Positions 19,801-30,146 of a stretch of 64,000 nucleotides of DNA are shown one piece after another. Below the pieces are notes generated by a model. That model saw nothing but the letters and a program-made list of their open reading frames with translations. It had not been told where the DNA came from and ran no database searches. The position numbers were made by a program, and so were the translations under genes. This stretch comes from Xanthostigma xanthostigma (taxonomy: Eukaryota > Arthropoda > Insecta > Raphidioptera > Raphidiidae). The stretch spans positions 52,857,108 through 52,921,107 of the forward strand of contig OY754467.1 in NCBI GenBank assembly GCA_963575645.1, given 5' to 3'. Each line of letters begins with the position of its first letter. Position 1 is the first letter of the stretch.

Positions 19801-22438
19801 GAAGACATGAATTTCTGCCGAAACGTTGACGATTAAATGATGTTCTAGTGAATAAAAAAAAATTGGTTGTCTGTAAAGTCGGTTTACGGACGATAGTTTT
19901 ACGTGATAACGTATTCCGCTCGAATATCATATTAAATATGTATTATTATAAATTTTATAATAATACATAGGTAACCTAAATTTTAGTAGCTGTCAAACTA
20001 TATTTTTACCGACTCTCTATCGCTTATACTGCGCTCTCGCTTGCACGCACAGGGTCAGGCGGAACGCTACACTTTTCGGAACGGTACACTTTTTCGTGCA
20101 TGCAGCCGGTGTTTCATCAATTTATAAGACGTTATCACGTCAAAATTGTTTTTATATTTAGCCTTGTATCCCGTATAACTTTATCATAGCATAATATCAA
20201 GGTGTCTTATTTTATTTTGTTAATAACGAATATCTGGAATTGCTCACACAATGTAATTTGTTGATGACACTCTGCGCAACAGTAACCTTGGGTGTGCAGT
20301 CCTTGTTCAGGACAAATATCTTTTTCATATCCGGGCGTCTCTGCGGCAGTCACTTGAGCGCAAACTCTTACAATATCGCCGATGCATTTATGGTGACATC
20401 TGAACCCACAGTCTAAAAGAAATCAAATGTTGGTTATTTTTTAACCGATTTCAAAAAAGGAGGAGGTTCTATGTTAGACTGTATATATATTTTTTTTTAT
20501 GTATGTTCACTGATTTCTCCGGCAATTATGGACTGGTTTTCAAAAATTTTTTTTATTCGAAAGAGTGCACTTCCGAGGTGGTCCCATCAGAACCAAGTCA
20601 GGATCTAATGGTGGAATCCGGAGAAATCAAGGGAAACTCTCAAATTTCAAAGGCACGCACACTTGGCCTACCCATTGCAATACTTTATCTAACACTAAAA
20701 AGAGAAAAATAGAATATTTTTAACAAAAAAATTGAACCGACTTCAAAATATGCACTAAAAAGTAAAAAATAATAATTATTCTTATTTTTGGAGTCGGTGT
20801 CAGCCAAAATGAAATCTATTCCGAGAACTGGAGACATGTAAGATTTAAATTGCTACTTTCGAATTCCGATGTGACACCGACTCCAAAAATAACAATAATT
20901 ATTATTTTTTTACTTTTTAGTGCATATTTTGAAGTCGGTTCAATTTTTTTGTCAAAAATATTTTATTAAAAATCAATCTTTTATAACAGTAAGTGATTTC
21001 AAGTGTGTTTCATTAAATTTTTGATGGTGTTCACAACCTTCGCACACGTAATACGCTTGCAGCAAAGTCCAAACAATACCGGTGCATTGATCACAGTAAA
21101 CTTTTTTTGATGTCACCGTAGCTTTAGTGGGCTGTTGTCTGAAATGGTGGCCTATTATCACTTTCGTTACTTCGTGACCGGATATGTTCAACGGATGTCT
21201 AATAAAAAAAGAAAAAGTTACTTTCAGGTGCAGGAAAACAACAACGTGAAGCTGAAAAAAATCACTCACTCAGGATCATTGTCGGCTTCTTTTCTTTCTT
21301 GAAGCCTTAATCTCAATTCAATCAGATGCCTTACTAGCCATTTACGTTCATCTGAACATTGTTCGCTATCGAGCACCACTTCTCGACATCTGTCGATTGC
21401 TTCTTCTAACTGATCTGCTGTGGCATCCTGATTGATCATAAAATAAAATTATTTCGGTTTTGAAAAGACTTTTAAACTGCTTTGTGCATCCACACCTATT
21501 GGACTTAGAGCTGGCTACGGAGAAAATGGGTGACTCGGTGCAGAGCTGAAAATTTGCACAATAATAGGAGATAGTATAAGTAAGTAGGGAAAAAATTGCC
21601 AGAAGGCTAGGCGGAAGATAAAGAGCCGCCAGAAGGCGCTAATGTTGCGAAAAATCAGTGCACTTCTGGCAATTTCTATACTTATTCTGTAATTCAAAAC
21701 TAGATTATAATATATTATACATTATAATATAGTTATAAGGGCATACTGAAAATTCAAACATGATATAATAATTATTACATTCGACAAATATTCAAAATTA
21801 TTAATGACATTTTGATAGAAATAAAATTAATCGTCATAATATTATATTTTCATTAATAAAATTACGTTGTTATAACAACGTAATTTTATTAATTTATTTA
21901 ATTTTATTTCTATCAAAATGTCATTAATAATTTTGAATATTTGTCGAATGTAATAATTATTATATCATGTTTGAATTTTCAGTATGCCCTTATAACTATA
22001 TTATAATGTATAATATATTATAATCTAGTTTTGAATTACAGAATAAGTATAGAAATTGCCAGAAGTGCACTGATTTTTCGCAACATTAGCGCCTTCTGGC
22101 GGCTCTTTATCTTCCGCCTAGCCTTCTGGCAATTTTCCCCCTACTTACTTATACTATCTCCTATTATTCTGCAAATTTTCAGCTCTGCACCGAGTCACCC
22201 ATTTTCTCCGTAGCCAGCTCTCAAGTCTATATTTACTTACTGTGTCCAGTGAAAATTGTCCATAGGCAACGGTCAAAGAAGTAGGCATTCCATGTCTGCA
22301 CTCTGAATCATCTGCAGAAACACATCCAGAAGTAGACGAAGACGGTGTTGAAGCAACAGTTCTGCTTTCCGGATAGGATATGACACATTCCGACGGGCTT
22401 GGAGGCACAGCCATAGCTGCTGTCCAACTTTCCATCAT
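16868..22438 (-). CDS. DEF8: DEF8 homolog (C1 domain and Rubicon-homology zinc region)
   Basis: Seven exons on the minus strand: 22241-22438, 21270-21427, 21038-21198, 20248-20412, 18080-18321, 17168-17431, 16868-17101 (stop TAA). They give 473 residues in a continuous frame. A C1-type zinc domain spans exons 3-4 (C154-x2-C157-x13-C171-x2-C174-x4-H179-x2-C182). The C-terminal half is the Rubicon-homology/DUF4206 zinc region, with CDYSGKYYCPRCHWN, the IPARIIHNWD motif, NPRLF, DCEVCSGRGHLCEFC and a final cysteine/histidine cluster ending CSRCERR. Human DEF8 is similar in length and layout. Family members (DEF8, PLEKHM1, Rubicon, Pacer) act at late endosomes/lysosomes, partly through Rab7. The start is the first of two adjacent ATGs (MMESW). 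The exon 3 donor is GTTGTG, weaker than usual, but it alone yields an intact C1 domain. Introns 1, 3, 4 and 5 are mostly transposon. Confidence 0.93.
17534..18055 (+). mobile_element. Element family Q, copy b (DEF8 intron 5)
   Basis: Starts AAATTGGTTGTCTGTAAAGT and ends ACGTTATCACGTCAAAAA, like the copy at 14452. It fills about four fifths of the 648-bp intron 17432-18079 and stops about 25 bp from the donor of DEF8 exon 5. It keeps the conserved CACGCACAGGGTCAGGCGGA block. The interior differs from copy a, with only the two ends shared. Confidence 0.72.
19142..19496 (+). mobile_element. Helitron-like non-autonomous element (DEF8 intron 4)
   Basis: Begins TCTACATTAATATATAAAGC and ends in a GC-rich hairpin CACCCGGGTGAAGCCGGGCG followed by GGACCGCTA. 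TC at the 5' end and a 3' hairpin just before CTA(G) are Helitron features; no inverted ends or target duplication are present. Internal landmarks GAACGCGCTAATCTCAGGAA and GGAGCGGAGCATCAATGAAA recur in the other copies (29829, 35497, 36968, 52342, 57620). Confidence 0.7.
19856..20144 (+). mobile_element. Element family Q, copy c, shorter (DEF8 intron 4)
   Basis: Same ends as copies a and b (TTGGTTGTCTGTAAAGTCGG at left, ACGTTATCACGTCAAAA at right) but only about 290 bp because of internal deletion. It stops about 100 bp from DEF8 exon 4. Together with the Helitron-like insertion it explains much of the 1.9-kb intron. Confidence 0.7.
20439..20712 (+). repeat. Dispersed insect repeat fragment (AACCGATTTCAAAAAAGGAGG type)
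   Basis: TTAACCGATTTCAAAAAAGG, then AGGAGGTTCT and TTTTTTATGTATGTTCACTG, is wording I know from very common repeats of lepidopteran and some hemipteran genomes. It carries a 69-codon frame with no domain. It lies in DEF8 intron 3, just upstream (plus sense) of a fold-back that ends in the related GAACCGACTTCAAAAT. Confidence 0.5.
20714..20970. mobile_element. Fold-back MITE in DEF8 intron 3
   Basis: TATTTTTAACAAAAAAATTG...GAACCGACTTCAAAATATGC at the left is mirrored at the right, continuing through CTAAAAAGTAAAAAATAATA and TTTTTGGAGTCGGTGTC. Arms are about 100 bp with a loop near 20815-20870. It ends about 70 bp from exon 3 of DEF8. It shares a module with the fold-back at 11926-12138. Confidence 0.7.
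21508..22220. mobile_element. 713-bp palindromic element in DEF8 intron 1
   Basis: Outer arms GAGCTGGCTACGGAGAAAAT and its inverse run inward for about 355 bp to a loopless centre ACGTTGTTATAACAACGT (near 21864-21881). Arms are nearly identical; differences include GGGAAAAAATTG versus CAATTTTCCCCC. It occupies most of the 813-bp intron and ends only 20 bp from the exon 1 donor. The two 60-codon frames in it are the same repeat read from opposite strands. No clear target duplication. Confidence 0.8.
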
Positions 22439-23107
22439 TTTAAAAAATTTTCAGCTTATAGTATTAGATAAAAAAAACGAAATATTAAAACAGATAGCAC
22501 AATCACATTCTTGCTTTTATTTAATCGGGCAGTACACAGCGATGTCTGGAGAAAAACAAATTATTTTACTGTGTGTCATAAACTATAGTCACGACAATAA
22601 ATATTGACAGTTCATTAATTTGCAATGTCAGCGGCGCAACTATTCGTTGATTGTACAAAAATACGCGAAAATAATAATTTAACGACTAAAGATACACTTT
22701 TGACTTTGGTGTATCTAATCGACACAAAAAGTTATGCTGCGCATAGTACAATGTACATATTTTAAAGAAAATATCTATATTTGCTCAGTATTTACCATAC
22801 ATTGCGCTGTATGACGAAACGCTACTGAGTTCAGATATTAGTCATATTTGATAAAGCGTTGGCTACACTGAGCTTAAATATATTACGTAAACGGAAGCGC
22901 ATGCAAAATTTGCATTTCACAATTCACCAACGCGTTTAAAATTTGACATGCTAAGTGAGGCTGGTGAAGAATGATGCTATAAATTATATCACTATAGAGT
23001 ATGATGGAAAGAAAACAACGAAATATAATTAATTATTCTTACACTATCTATTTTTAATATTATTTACAATACAATGACATTTACAGAAAAATAAGTTACT
23101 ATTATGT
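22439..23107. promoter_or_regulatory. Intergenic region upstream of DEF8 and downstream of WDR70
   Basis: These 669 bp must hold the DEF8 promoter and 5' UTR and the WDR70 3' UTR, both on the minus strand. I see no TATA box placed convincingly and no transposon boundary. The tight spacing suggests the two genes are close neighbours without intervening elements. Confidence 0.4.
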
Positions 23108-25767
23108 TTATGACAGTTTCTCCTTTTTTTGTGGAGGTTCTCCTAAATCCTGTTCGTCTTCGTTAGCACCCAACAGAATCGGTTTCGGTTGCGTCTTCGC
23201 ATATGCAGGTGAAATCCAGTAAGGATTTTCAGCTGCATCTTTAGCATATTTAAGAATGGCTTCTCTCGGATCTTGGTCATCGTCGATTCGTTTACTCAAG
23301 CCCAGATTTCTTATGACATAAGAGCTGAGCGTGGTGCCGGACGAGGCGACTCTGCCCCCTTGACCGGACGTTATGGGTAGATCAGGTCGTCGCGATTTCA
23401 CCGGATCTAGTCGATCCTTTTCCATTTGTTTGCGACTGGTTTTCCTACGATCTTGCCTGAACAGCGGAAGCGCGTGCGGCGTCAGTATCTGCTGGGTGCT
23501 GACCACTTCCATTTGTTTCACTTTACGATGAGTTTTTATGACACAGAGTTTGGCCCCGCGCAAGCTGCGCTTGTGATCGTAGTAGCACTTTACAATACCG
23601 TTGCCGCAACCTACAAATATTTGATTCAATTTCGGATGCCATAACGTTTTTATTACGTGAGAATTGGTCACCGGAATCTCGTTAATAAGCTTGAATGTTG
23701 CCGTGTCGTAAAATAACAGGCGACCAGTCGTCTGATTTTTCTTCAACGATTCACCCGTAATTACAATAGAATCGTCCGGACTAAACATGCAGTCCGTAGT
23801 ATCGTATCGAGAAAACAAATCACCGACTTCAAAGACAGGCTTTTTAAAAGACCTGACATCCCACAGTTTTAAAAAATCGTCGCATGCACGCGTCACTACA
23901 GAATTTCCTAAATACGCGAAACTAATGCACGATATTTCCGATCCATTCTGATGGGCCTTACGTAACAGCAACGAAGGGTGGACAAAGTTCTTACGATGAT
24001 CCCACAGCTGCAGAGACCCGTCTATGCAAGCGCAAGCTACAACATTACCGTCTCTGTTATACGAACACGCGGTGGCCGCTGTCTTCAGTCCATTCTGAGC
24101 TCGCGTTTTTATTATGCTTTTGTGCTGTTTCGGATTATTGAAGTCCCAAATTCTGCACGTGCCGTCTTGTGAGCATGTCAAAAATTCTTCTTTTGTAAAA
24201 GGATGCCAACAGCCGCCGTTTAATGATGCCGTGTGGCCCTTGGTTCTCGCCTGATCGTTGATATATTGATCTCCTTTCACGCATTCCAGTTTTTCGAATC
24301 CGTCTCTGTCTAAGACCTTTGCCTGTGCCGTTCCCGATATAACTAAAATGGCGTCGCCCGTAGTCGAATACTGCAAGCACTTGATCGGATAGTTTTCGCA
24401 TGGCTGTAACGTCCGGAAACTGCGCATCGACGTGTCCATGCCGGCGAAATCCCAAAACGATACGTCATAGTCGACAGATCCGGAAGCTACAATGAAACGA
24501 CGGTGCTGTTAGTAATTTGCAAATATTTATTATAGTTATTGGCGTAATTAGTAGTCTAAGTCATTCATGGCGTGAATAAAATTATGGGCGTAACTTGTAG
24601 GCTAAGTCATGACGAGTGCTGAAAACATCGCGCTGACAGGTCATGACTTAGCCTACAAGTTACGCCCATAATTTTATTCAACAATTGCGCGTTATTCATG
24701 TTTTATTTATTGTTAATAATGAGATGTTGTAAATATCTATTTATTTCTTTATAAAAAAAACTGTCAATACTAACAGCACCAAACAGCACGATTCAATGTT
24801 TTGGTTTGAGGTTAGTCGGTTATGAATAAACTCCATGTCGAAAACATTCGGCCTCTCAATTTTAGCCTCAATGGGTAACAACAGGGAGTTGTTGTTACCT
24901 ACTATTTCGTTACGACTCAGAAAATAGTTACGTTTATTTTCATTACTCCACAATGGCCGAGCTAGTAGGAATCTTCATTGAGTTATGACAAGTAATTGTC
25001 ACCAGTCGGTAAATGAAACATGAATAACGCGCATGAGTTGAATAAAGTTCTTTATGGAATACCTAAACGTGCGCCCGATGGATCGGCAGCGATGGCAGTA
25101 ACTGCTTTTGAACCATGTGTCATTGAAACTTCGTGACTTGAAGGTATTCTAGAAACAATGTCTTCGTCTTCACTTTTGTAATTCTCGTCTTCTTCGTCCT
25201 CACTATCGGTGCTTCGATCGATTGCGCTGTCCTGCGTATTTTCAACTACAGATTTGTCATATTTACTTGTCGACGATTCGACCAGTTGCTGCGGTACTGG
25301 CGGTCCTATTAAATCGTCGTCAGAATCATCGTCGTCGCCGGAGTCTTCTGTTTCGTCTTTCTTGTTTTCTGAATCATTTTTCGAATTTTCTACAAGAGGA
25401 CTAGCTGGAGCTATCTGGCGTGCTGTTTTCTTAACTTGCTCCATCATTTCCTGGAAAATGTATTATTAAAAGAATATACTATGTTGTCACATAGGTAGGT
25501 GTTTAATTAAAAAATCGCTTGACGACAAAAGCTTACCTGTATGTCGAACGATTTCGCTTTCTTTCCAAAACCCGCAATACCCATAATTTGTTGAACTTGT
25601 TTATTTTCTTCGTCTTCCGGTATTGCTTCGATTTCCTCATAATGTTTTTCTTGGGATGTTATTTTACCAAACCCTCCAATTACTGTCGTTTGGGATGAAC
25701 TTTCTGCTAGTTTATTCAAATTTAGTTCAATTTTTCCGAAAGATATCAGTTTCTTATTAGGATTCAT
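23108..25767 (-). CDS. WDR70: WDR70, WD40-repeat nuclear protein
   Basis: Three exons on the minus strand: 25537-25767, 25063-25450 and 23108-24486 (stop TAA). All junctions hold frame and give 665 residues (human about 654). Exon 1 encodes the N-terminal segment with two IGGFGK/IAGFGK motifs. Exon 2 is strongly acidic (DSGDDDDSDDDLIGPPVP), ending ADPSGARL. Exon 3 starts ASGSVDYDVSFWDFAGMD and carries the WD40 propeller, with CRIWDF, LQLWDH and LKLWDV repeat ends, then a basic linker and a C-terminal SYVIRNLGLSKR...NPYWISPAYAKTQP block typical of the family. WDR70 (fly gastrulation-defective homolog) is linked to the CRL4 ubiquitin ligase and H2B ubiquitination in break repair in other organisms. 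Intron 2 (24487-25062) is almost entirely a transposon. The start is the only ATG fitting the family N-terminus. Confidence 0.96.
24540..25050 (+). mobile_element. Element filling WDR70 intron 2
   Basis: It is the fuller copy of the repeat at 1-415. It starts near GGCGTAATTAGTAGTCTAAG, contains an internal hairpin (24588-24665; GTAACTTGTAGGCTAAGTCATGAC and inverse) and ends near CATGAATAACGCGCATGAGT. It takes up about 510 of 576 intron bases, and the exon 2 donor lies about 12 bp beyond it. Class unknown. Confidence 0.65.
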
Positions 25768-25925
25768 TATTGACTATAAATTAATCATTTATTTCATCAA
25801 CTCTATGAAATTTTTTCAGTACTAATTCTCAAAAACTGCATAAAACACATATAAATTCAGTACACAATTAATTATTTTGTAAACATCTATTTTGATGTCA
25901 AATGACAGCAATAACCACAACACTA

Positions 25926-26091
25926 CCATAGATATATATAATATTATATATCTATGGAACACTTATGACGTCAAGAAAATAATCATCGAACAGAAATATG
26001 TCTAGAGATCTTGGGGAGTACCAAGGAGGATTCTTAAAGTAAATCGCTATTTTCTTGTAAGTATATGTATCATGGACATATGTCCATGATA
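25926..26091. repeat. Two short palindromes upstream of WDR70
   Basis: 25926-25957 has 13-bp arms CCATAGATATATA and inverse around 6 bases. 26068-26091 is a perfect 24-bp palindrome centred on GGACATATGTCC. They lie 160-325 bp upstream of the WDR70 start codon and may be footprints of lost elements or cruciform/regulatory sites. Function unknown. Confidence 0.55.
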
Positions 26092-26294
26092 TTATGTATA
26101 GTTGCTATTTTCCTCGCTACTTTTAATTAATTGACAAGTCACCAGATGTCAGACTATAACACAAAGAGGATATCCAGACCACCAAACAACTCTAACATTT
26201 AAAATAGGAATAACAACATAATACGTTGAAAATTCTCTTTATGATGATCCCGAAAACCACTAAAATATATTAATTATTAAAAATTATTCTTATG

Positions 26295-26780
26295 TAAAAA
26301 ATCGCGCTGAATCGATTCCGACCACTCCCGTCGTTTAGAAGTTTTAAAATTTCTCTCTCATAAAATGAAAAAACGCTCATATCTCCGAAACTAAAAGTGA
26401 TACGGGGTTGCGGGTGGTCGGAATCGATTCAGCTTGAAATTTTCTATAAGTTCGGTTAGTATAGAACGGTCCAAAAGTCGCTTAGTGACTTAAAAAGTTG
26501 CAGATTTGCAAAACGCATATGAAAACATGAAAGTTTTGCGATTTTTGGCAAAATATATAATTTTTTCAGATAATATGCTTAATAGTAACGTGTTTTATAG
26601 AAAAAAGTACGCTGAATCGAATGGGACCAAGCGCACATTCGTATCTCTGTTAGTTTAGACGCTATGACGGTTTAAAGTGTAAAAAAATTTAAACAGTTTA
26701 AATTGGATACAAGGTTGCGGGTGGCCGGAATCGATTCAGAATGACTTTTTCTATAAGTATGCATGATATCAAACGATTTT
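26295..26780. repeat. Diverged repeated hairpins with GCTGAATCGATTCC arms
   Basis: CGCTGAATCGATTCCGACCA (26306) is mirrored by GGTGGTCGGAATCGATTCAG (26411). A second, weaker pair follows: CGCTGAATCGAATGGGACC (26611) and GGTGGCCGGAATCGATTCAG (26715). Each right arm is followed by TTTTCTATAAG. The same module occurs inside the hAT element at 33368-33973. It looks like an old tandemly arranged repeat. Confidence 0.55.
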
Positions 26781-28168
26781 ATTTTTCAATATTTTTTCAA
26801 TGTTGTAAGAAGGGTCCCCCCTTTTAAATTTTAAAATTTTAGCAGCGCATTTAATTCTTTATAAAATTGTTAAATTTCAATTTTGAAGTGGTTTTGAGTA
26901 CTTCTTCGGGATTTTTGAGTCTATGGACCGAATTTACTTACAATCATTCTACTCTTTCGAAAGTTATTATTAACATTTTCAAAGGATGATGTGAAACGTC
27001 GACAAATTTAGTTTCGACCCTTAGGTTCCGTCATCCAAGCAAAGTCGATGGTCGATGCCAACAGTAGCATATGGCAAATACACTACAACAATCGCTGTGT
27101 TCCAAACAGACTGAGAACGTCAACAGAGCCATCTCAGTCTTGCGCAATAGCTCAAAAATCGATACAAACAGTTTCGCTTTAGCTACTGCGCACGACAGGG
27201 ACGGTTCTGTTAGCGTTCTCAGAGAGCTTGCAATAATGTACCTACAATCTACATAACAAACACCTATTAGTTAGGCAACTCCTCTTCCAGTACTGCACAA
27301 GTTTAATGAAATATGCATAGATATAGTAGCATAGCTCCTCTTAGGAAATATATTGTGTTGGCAATTAAATTTAATAGTTGGTTAAAGAATAAATTAGTTT
27401 TTACATAGACGTTGATAAAAGATGTGTTGAAAATAAAAACAATACAAATTCTGAATAAATATATCAAATTAATATAGAAAACACTTCACAAATATGATTT
27501 TGTTATTGATATTACACCGTATACGGTGAAATTAGTAATAATTAGACTAAAGTCTGTTTTTGAAATACGTAGTTTTTTATCAATGTTTGAGTGCGAAGTC
27601 TTTAAAAATATTGATGTCAAAAGTTAATTTATTTATCAATTAATGAAATGAAAAATTGTCATGTCTTTGTTGTCGTTGGGTGTGGAGAACAAGGATGCTT
27701 TATTTTTAAAACGTAAAGAATAGTAGATTGTTGCGTAATGAAGTACCTCTACGCCGAGTTGTGAGAATATGTTAAAACGAGAGATATTTCATTGCGCACG
27801 AGATATACAACAAAGTCGTTATTTTTGTGTGTCTGTGGCTTCGTTTAGTTCTTCTAAATTACACAATGGATTTCAATGCGGTTTTCAACATCATTAGCGA
27901 ATAACTTCCGGAAAGTTTATATTTGTACTGCAGTCATATTAAATTTTAGAAATAGTAGAGAAATCTCGATGTTTGTACAAAAACGCTTTTCTTCAAAGAT
28001 GACCCACAGGAACCATTTTTGTTCTTCAAAAATTAGATCAAAATTAATGAGATATTGGCAAAATTACTTTGCCCGACATTGTATTACCCAATTATATATA
28101 TTAGTAGCAACAAAATAATTATATAGTTCACTTGCGTGATGAGACTTGCGAAGCTACATAATATGTAT
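26781..28168. other. Intergenic DNA, no gene seen
   Basis: Contains only 60-80 codon chance frames (27071-27256 and 27876-28118, +) without recognisable domains, and a short palindrome ACACCGTATACGGTG near 27512. No bounded repeat found. Confidence 0.5.
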
Positions 28169-28176
28169 GTAATATG

Positions 28177-28445
28177 CAAGGGCGTAGATTTTTTTTTCTG
28201 GGCGGGTAAAGCAACAGAAACAATATTTTTTTTTTAAGTTTTATTAATATCACACAATAATACTCACCAAAGAAGGAGTCGAGCAAAATATTATTTCCCA
28301 AACTAATTTTACAATTTTTTTTTTAAGAAGTACTTCTAGCTTTTATTTTTTAGTCAGGTATTCGTATTATTTTCAGTTTTATTTTTTATTATTATGATCC
28401 TGGGGGGGTAATTATCCCCTTTACCCTCCTATATCTACGCCCTTG
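28177..28445. mobile_element. Small hAT-type MITE (CAAGGGCGTAGAT ends)
   Basis: Ends CAAGGGCGTAGAT and ATCTACGCCCTTG are inverse and flanked by GTAATATG/GTAGTATG (7 of 8 identical). The interior is T-rich with a G-run (CCTGGGGGGGTAATTATCCCC). It is related to 45391-45623 and, by its ends, to 1635-2587. Confidence 0.7.
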
Positions 28446-28529
28446 GTAGTATGATCCCTTATATTCAATTAAACGTGTTATCTTTAATAGGCAATTTATA
28501 AATTTGGGCGAAGTCGAACCGGATCGCTA

Positions 28530-28725
28530 GTAATTAAGCAAATTCCAGCCAATTGGGCGACGGGACCATTCCAACTTCAAAAACGTTGACATTTGATTAT
28601 AATCAAGAAAATAAAATTTCTGATATCGTGTGAGGTGACGCGGGTAATTGCTAGTATTCAATATAATATTTGCTATTCGTTGCCATGGTTACATAATATG
28701 TTCCACGTCATGTAAACATTAATCA
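28530..28725 (+). repeat. Dispersed repeat family X
   Basis: AGCCAATTGGGCGACGGGAC, then ATTCCAACTTCAAAAACGTT and GTGAGGTGACGCGGGTAATT, ending GCCATGGTTACATAATATGT. It is matched in reverse at 41259-41393 and in pieces near 43430-43490 and 61377-61437. Terminal structure unresolved; class unknown. Confidence 0.55.
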
Positions 28726-29509
28726 AAGCATGCCAAACTTGTTTATTTCTGACAGATTCATAAAACAAAAGAGCGGCTTTTTTTATTTTCAAAATATTTC
28801 CGAAACTATAAACTTTAGAAAAAAAATTTTGAACGAAACTTTCTTGAAAAAATAAATAAAGTAATAAGCCGTTATGAAAAGTATACCATTATAATATAAA
28901 AAACACCGTTATAGCAAATATCTCTTCTGCGCATGCGCCGATTCTCCCCAAAAACAATAGGGATCTTCATATTTGCATACCAAACTTCCTCCCAAAATTT
29001 GGATTCGATCCGCTCATCCGTTTGACCTGTATCGTGTTCACAGACTAACAGACGCACATAGTTTTTCCAAAAATATGTTTTTTGAATTCGGGGGACCTCA
29101 AAACGGAAAGATATTGTAAAATTTTTGAAAAGTGTTTTTTTTGTGGGTTGGAATGGTAAAACTTAAAAATACGTTTTTTTATTGCAATTTGCATTAAAAA
29201 GTAAAAATTATTTTTTTGAATGTCATTCTCATTTTAAAAAATGTAATTTGTGTTTTGTAAAAAATATAGGATTTGAACGAACTGTGATCTGATCACGTGA
29301 ACTTTTATTCATCACTCCATCATAGATCAGAACATATGACCGATAAAGTATAATAATTAACGTAAACAATAAAATGTAAACATTCACTTTGCACTGAATA
29401 CAACTGGACTAATCAGACATCTTAAGTTTTTACACATATACGGACGTTTAATTAAATTGTAATCCAAAATACAATTTGATATTTTTCGAAATGTTTTTTT
29501 CTAAATGGG

Positions 29510-29828
29510 GATAGGCCAGGACTCGGCAGCCTGCGGCTCTTTTGATGTAAAGTTGCGGCTCTCCAGTTCCATACGCAAAAAAATAATTATTTTATTACAT
29601 AAACCCTTAAAAATCGTCCAATCGATTCATGATTGAGTACCATGTCTATCTCTCAGCCATTTTCACTCGCGTCTCACCCGCCCACCCCGTCGCGACGTGT
29701 CGTCCTCGGATATATATTATATTATACCTATATAAGCAAATACCTACTATAATACTGACACGAAAATGTTTAGTGGCTCTTTAAAAGCTGGGAAATTTTG
29801 TAAATTGAAACTTTTGGCTGCGACCAAT
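29510..29828. repeat. hAT-like fragment, truncated
   Basis: CAGGACTCGGCAGCCTGCGGCTCTTTTG followed by GTTGCGGCTCTCCAG resembles one end of a common hAT family. GGCTCTTTAAAAGCTGGGAAATTTTG is also inside. The other terminus is missing; the sequence passes into a Helitron-like fragment at 29829. Confidence 0.4.
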
Positions 29829-30068
29829 AAGAGCGGAGCATCAATGAAAAAATGTTGCAAAATGCATTTCAAAATTTGTCCGTCCGACAAAAACTTTTGA
29901 ACGGTAACTCCGATCATCATGAAATTTGGACACAACATTTATCTCGGTAAACTAAGATGAGCGTGCGTACTCATGTCCCTCCCCCATTCGTTCTTTTGCA
30001 GCCGGGTGAAACCGGGCGGGACCGCTAGTATATTATAAACAAACTCTTCAGCTTTATATATTAGTACC
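29829..30068 (+). mobile_element. Helitron-like 3' half joined to an inverted 5' end
   Basis: From GAGCGGAGCATCAATGAAAA to the 3' hairpin GCCGGGTGAAACCGGGCGGG and ACCGCTAG (about 30028). Next to it lies AAACAAACTCTTCAGCTTTA plus TATATTAGTA, the 5' end of the same family in the opposite orientation. A rearrangement or a second insertion would explain it. Confidence 0.65.
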
Positions 30069-30146
30069 TATAGATAATAGATGGGTTAGAATCATCTTAC
30101 AATTTATGTAATTAATTAAATGAATTATGTAAATTATATGTTCCAC

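Noticed and set aside
20973-21037. Extension of DEF8 exon 3 to a stop at 20975
   Set aside because: It destroys the C1 zinc pattern; splicing at 21037 restores it and joins in frame to exon 4.
21515-22213. Pair of matching 60-codon frames
   Set aside because: Produced by the palindromic element in DEF8 intron 1, not a gene.
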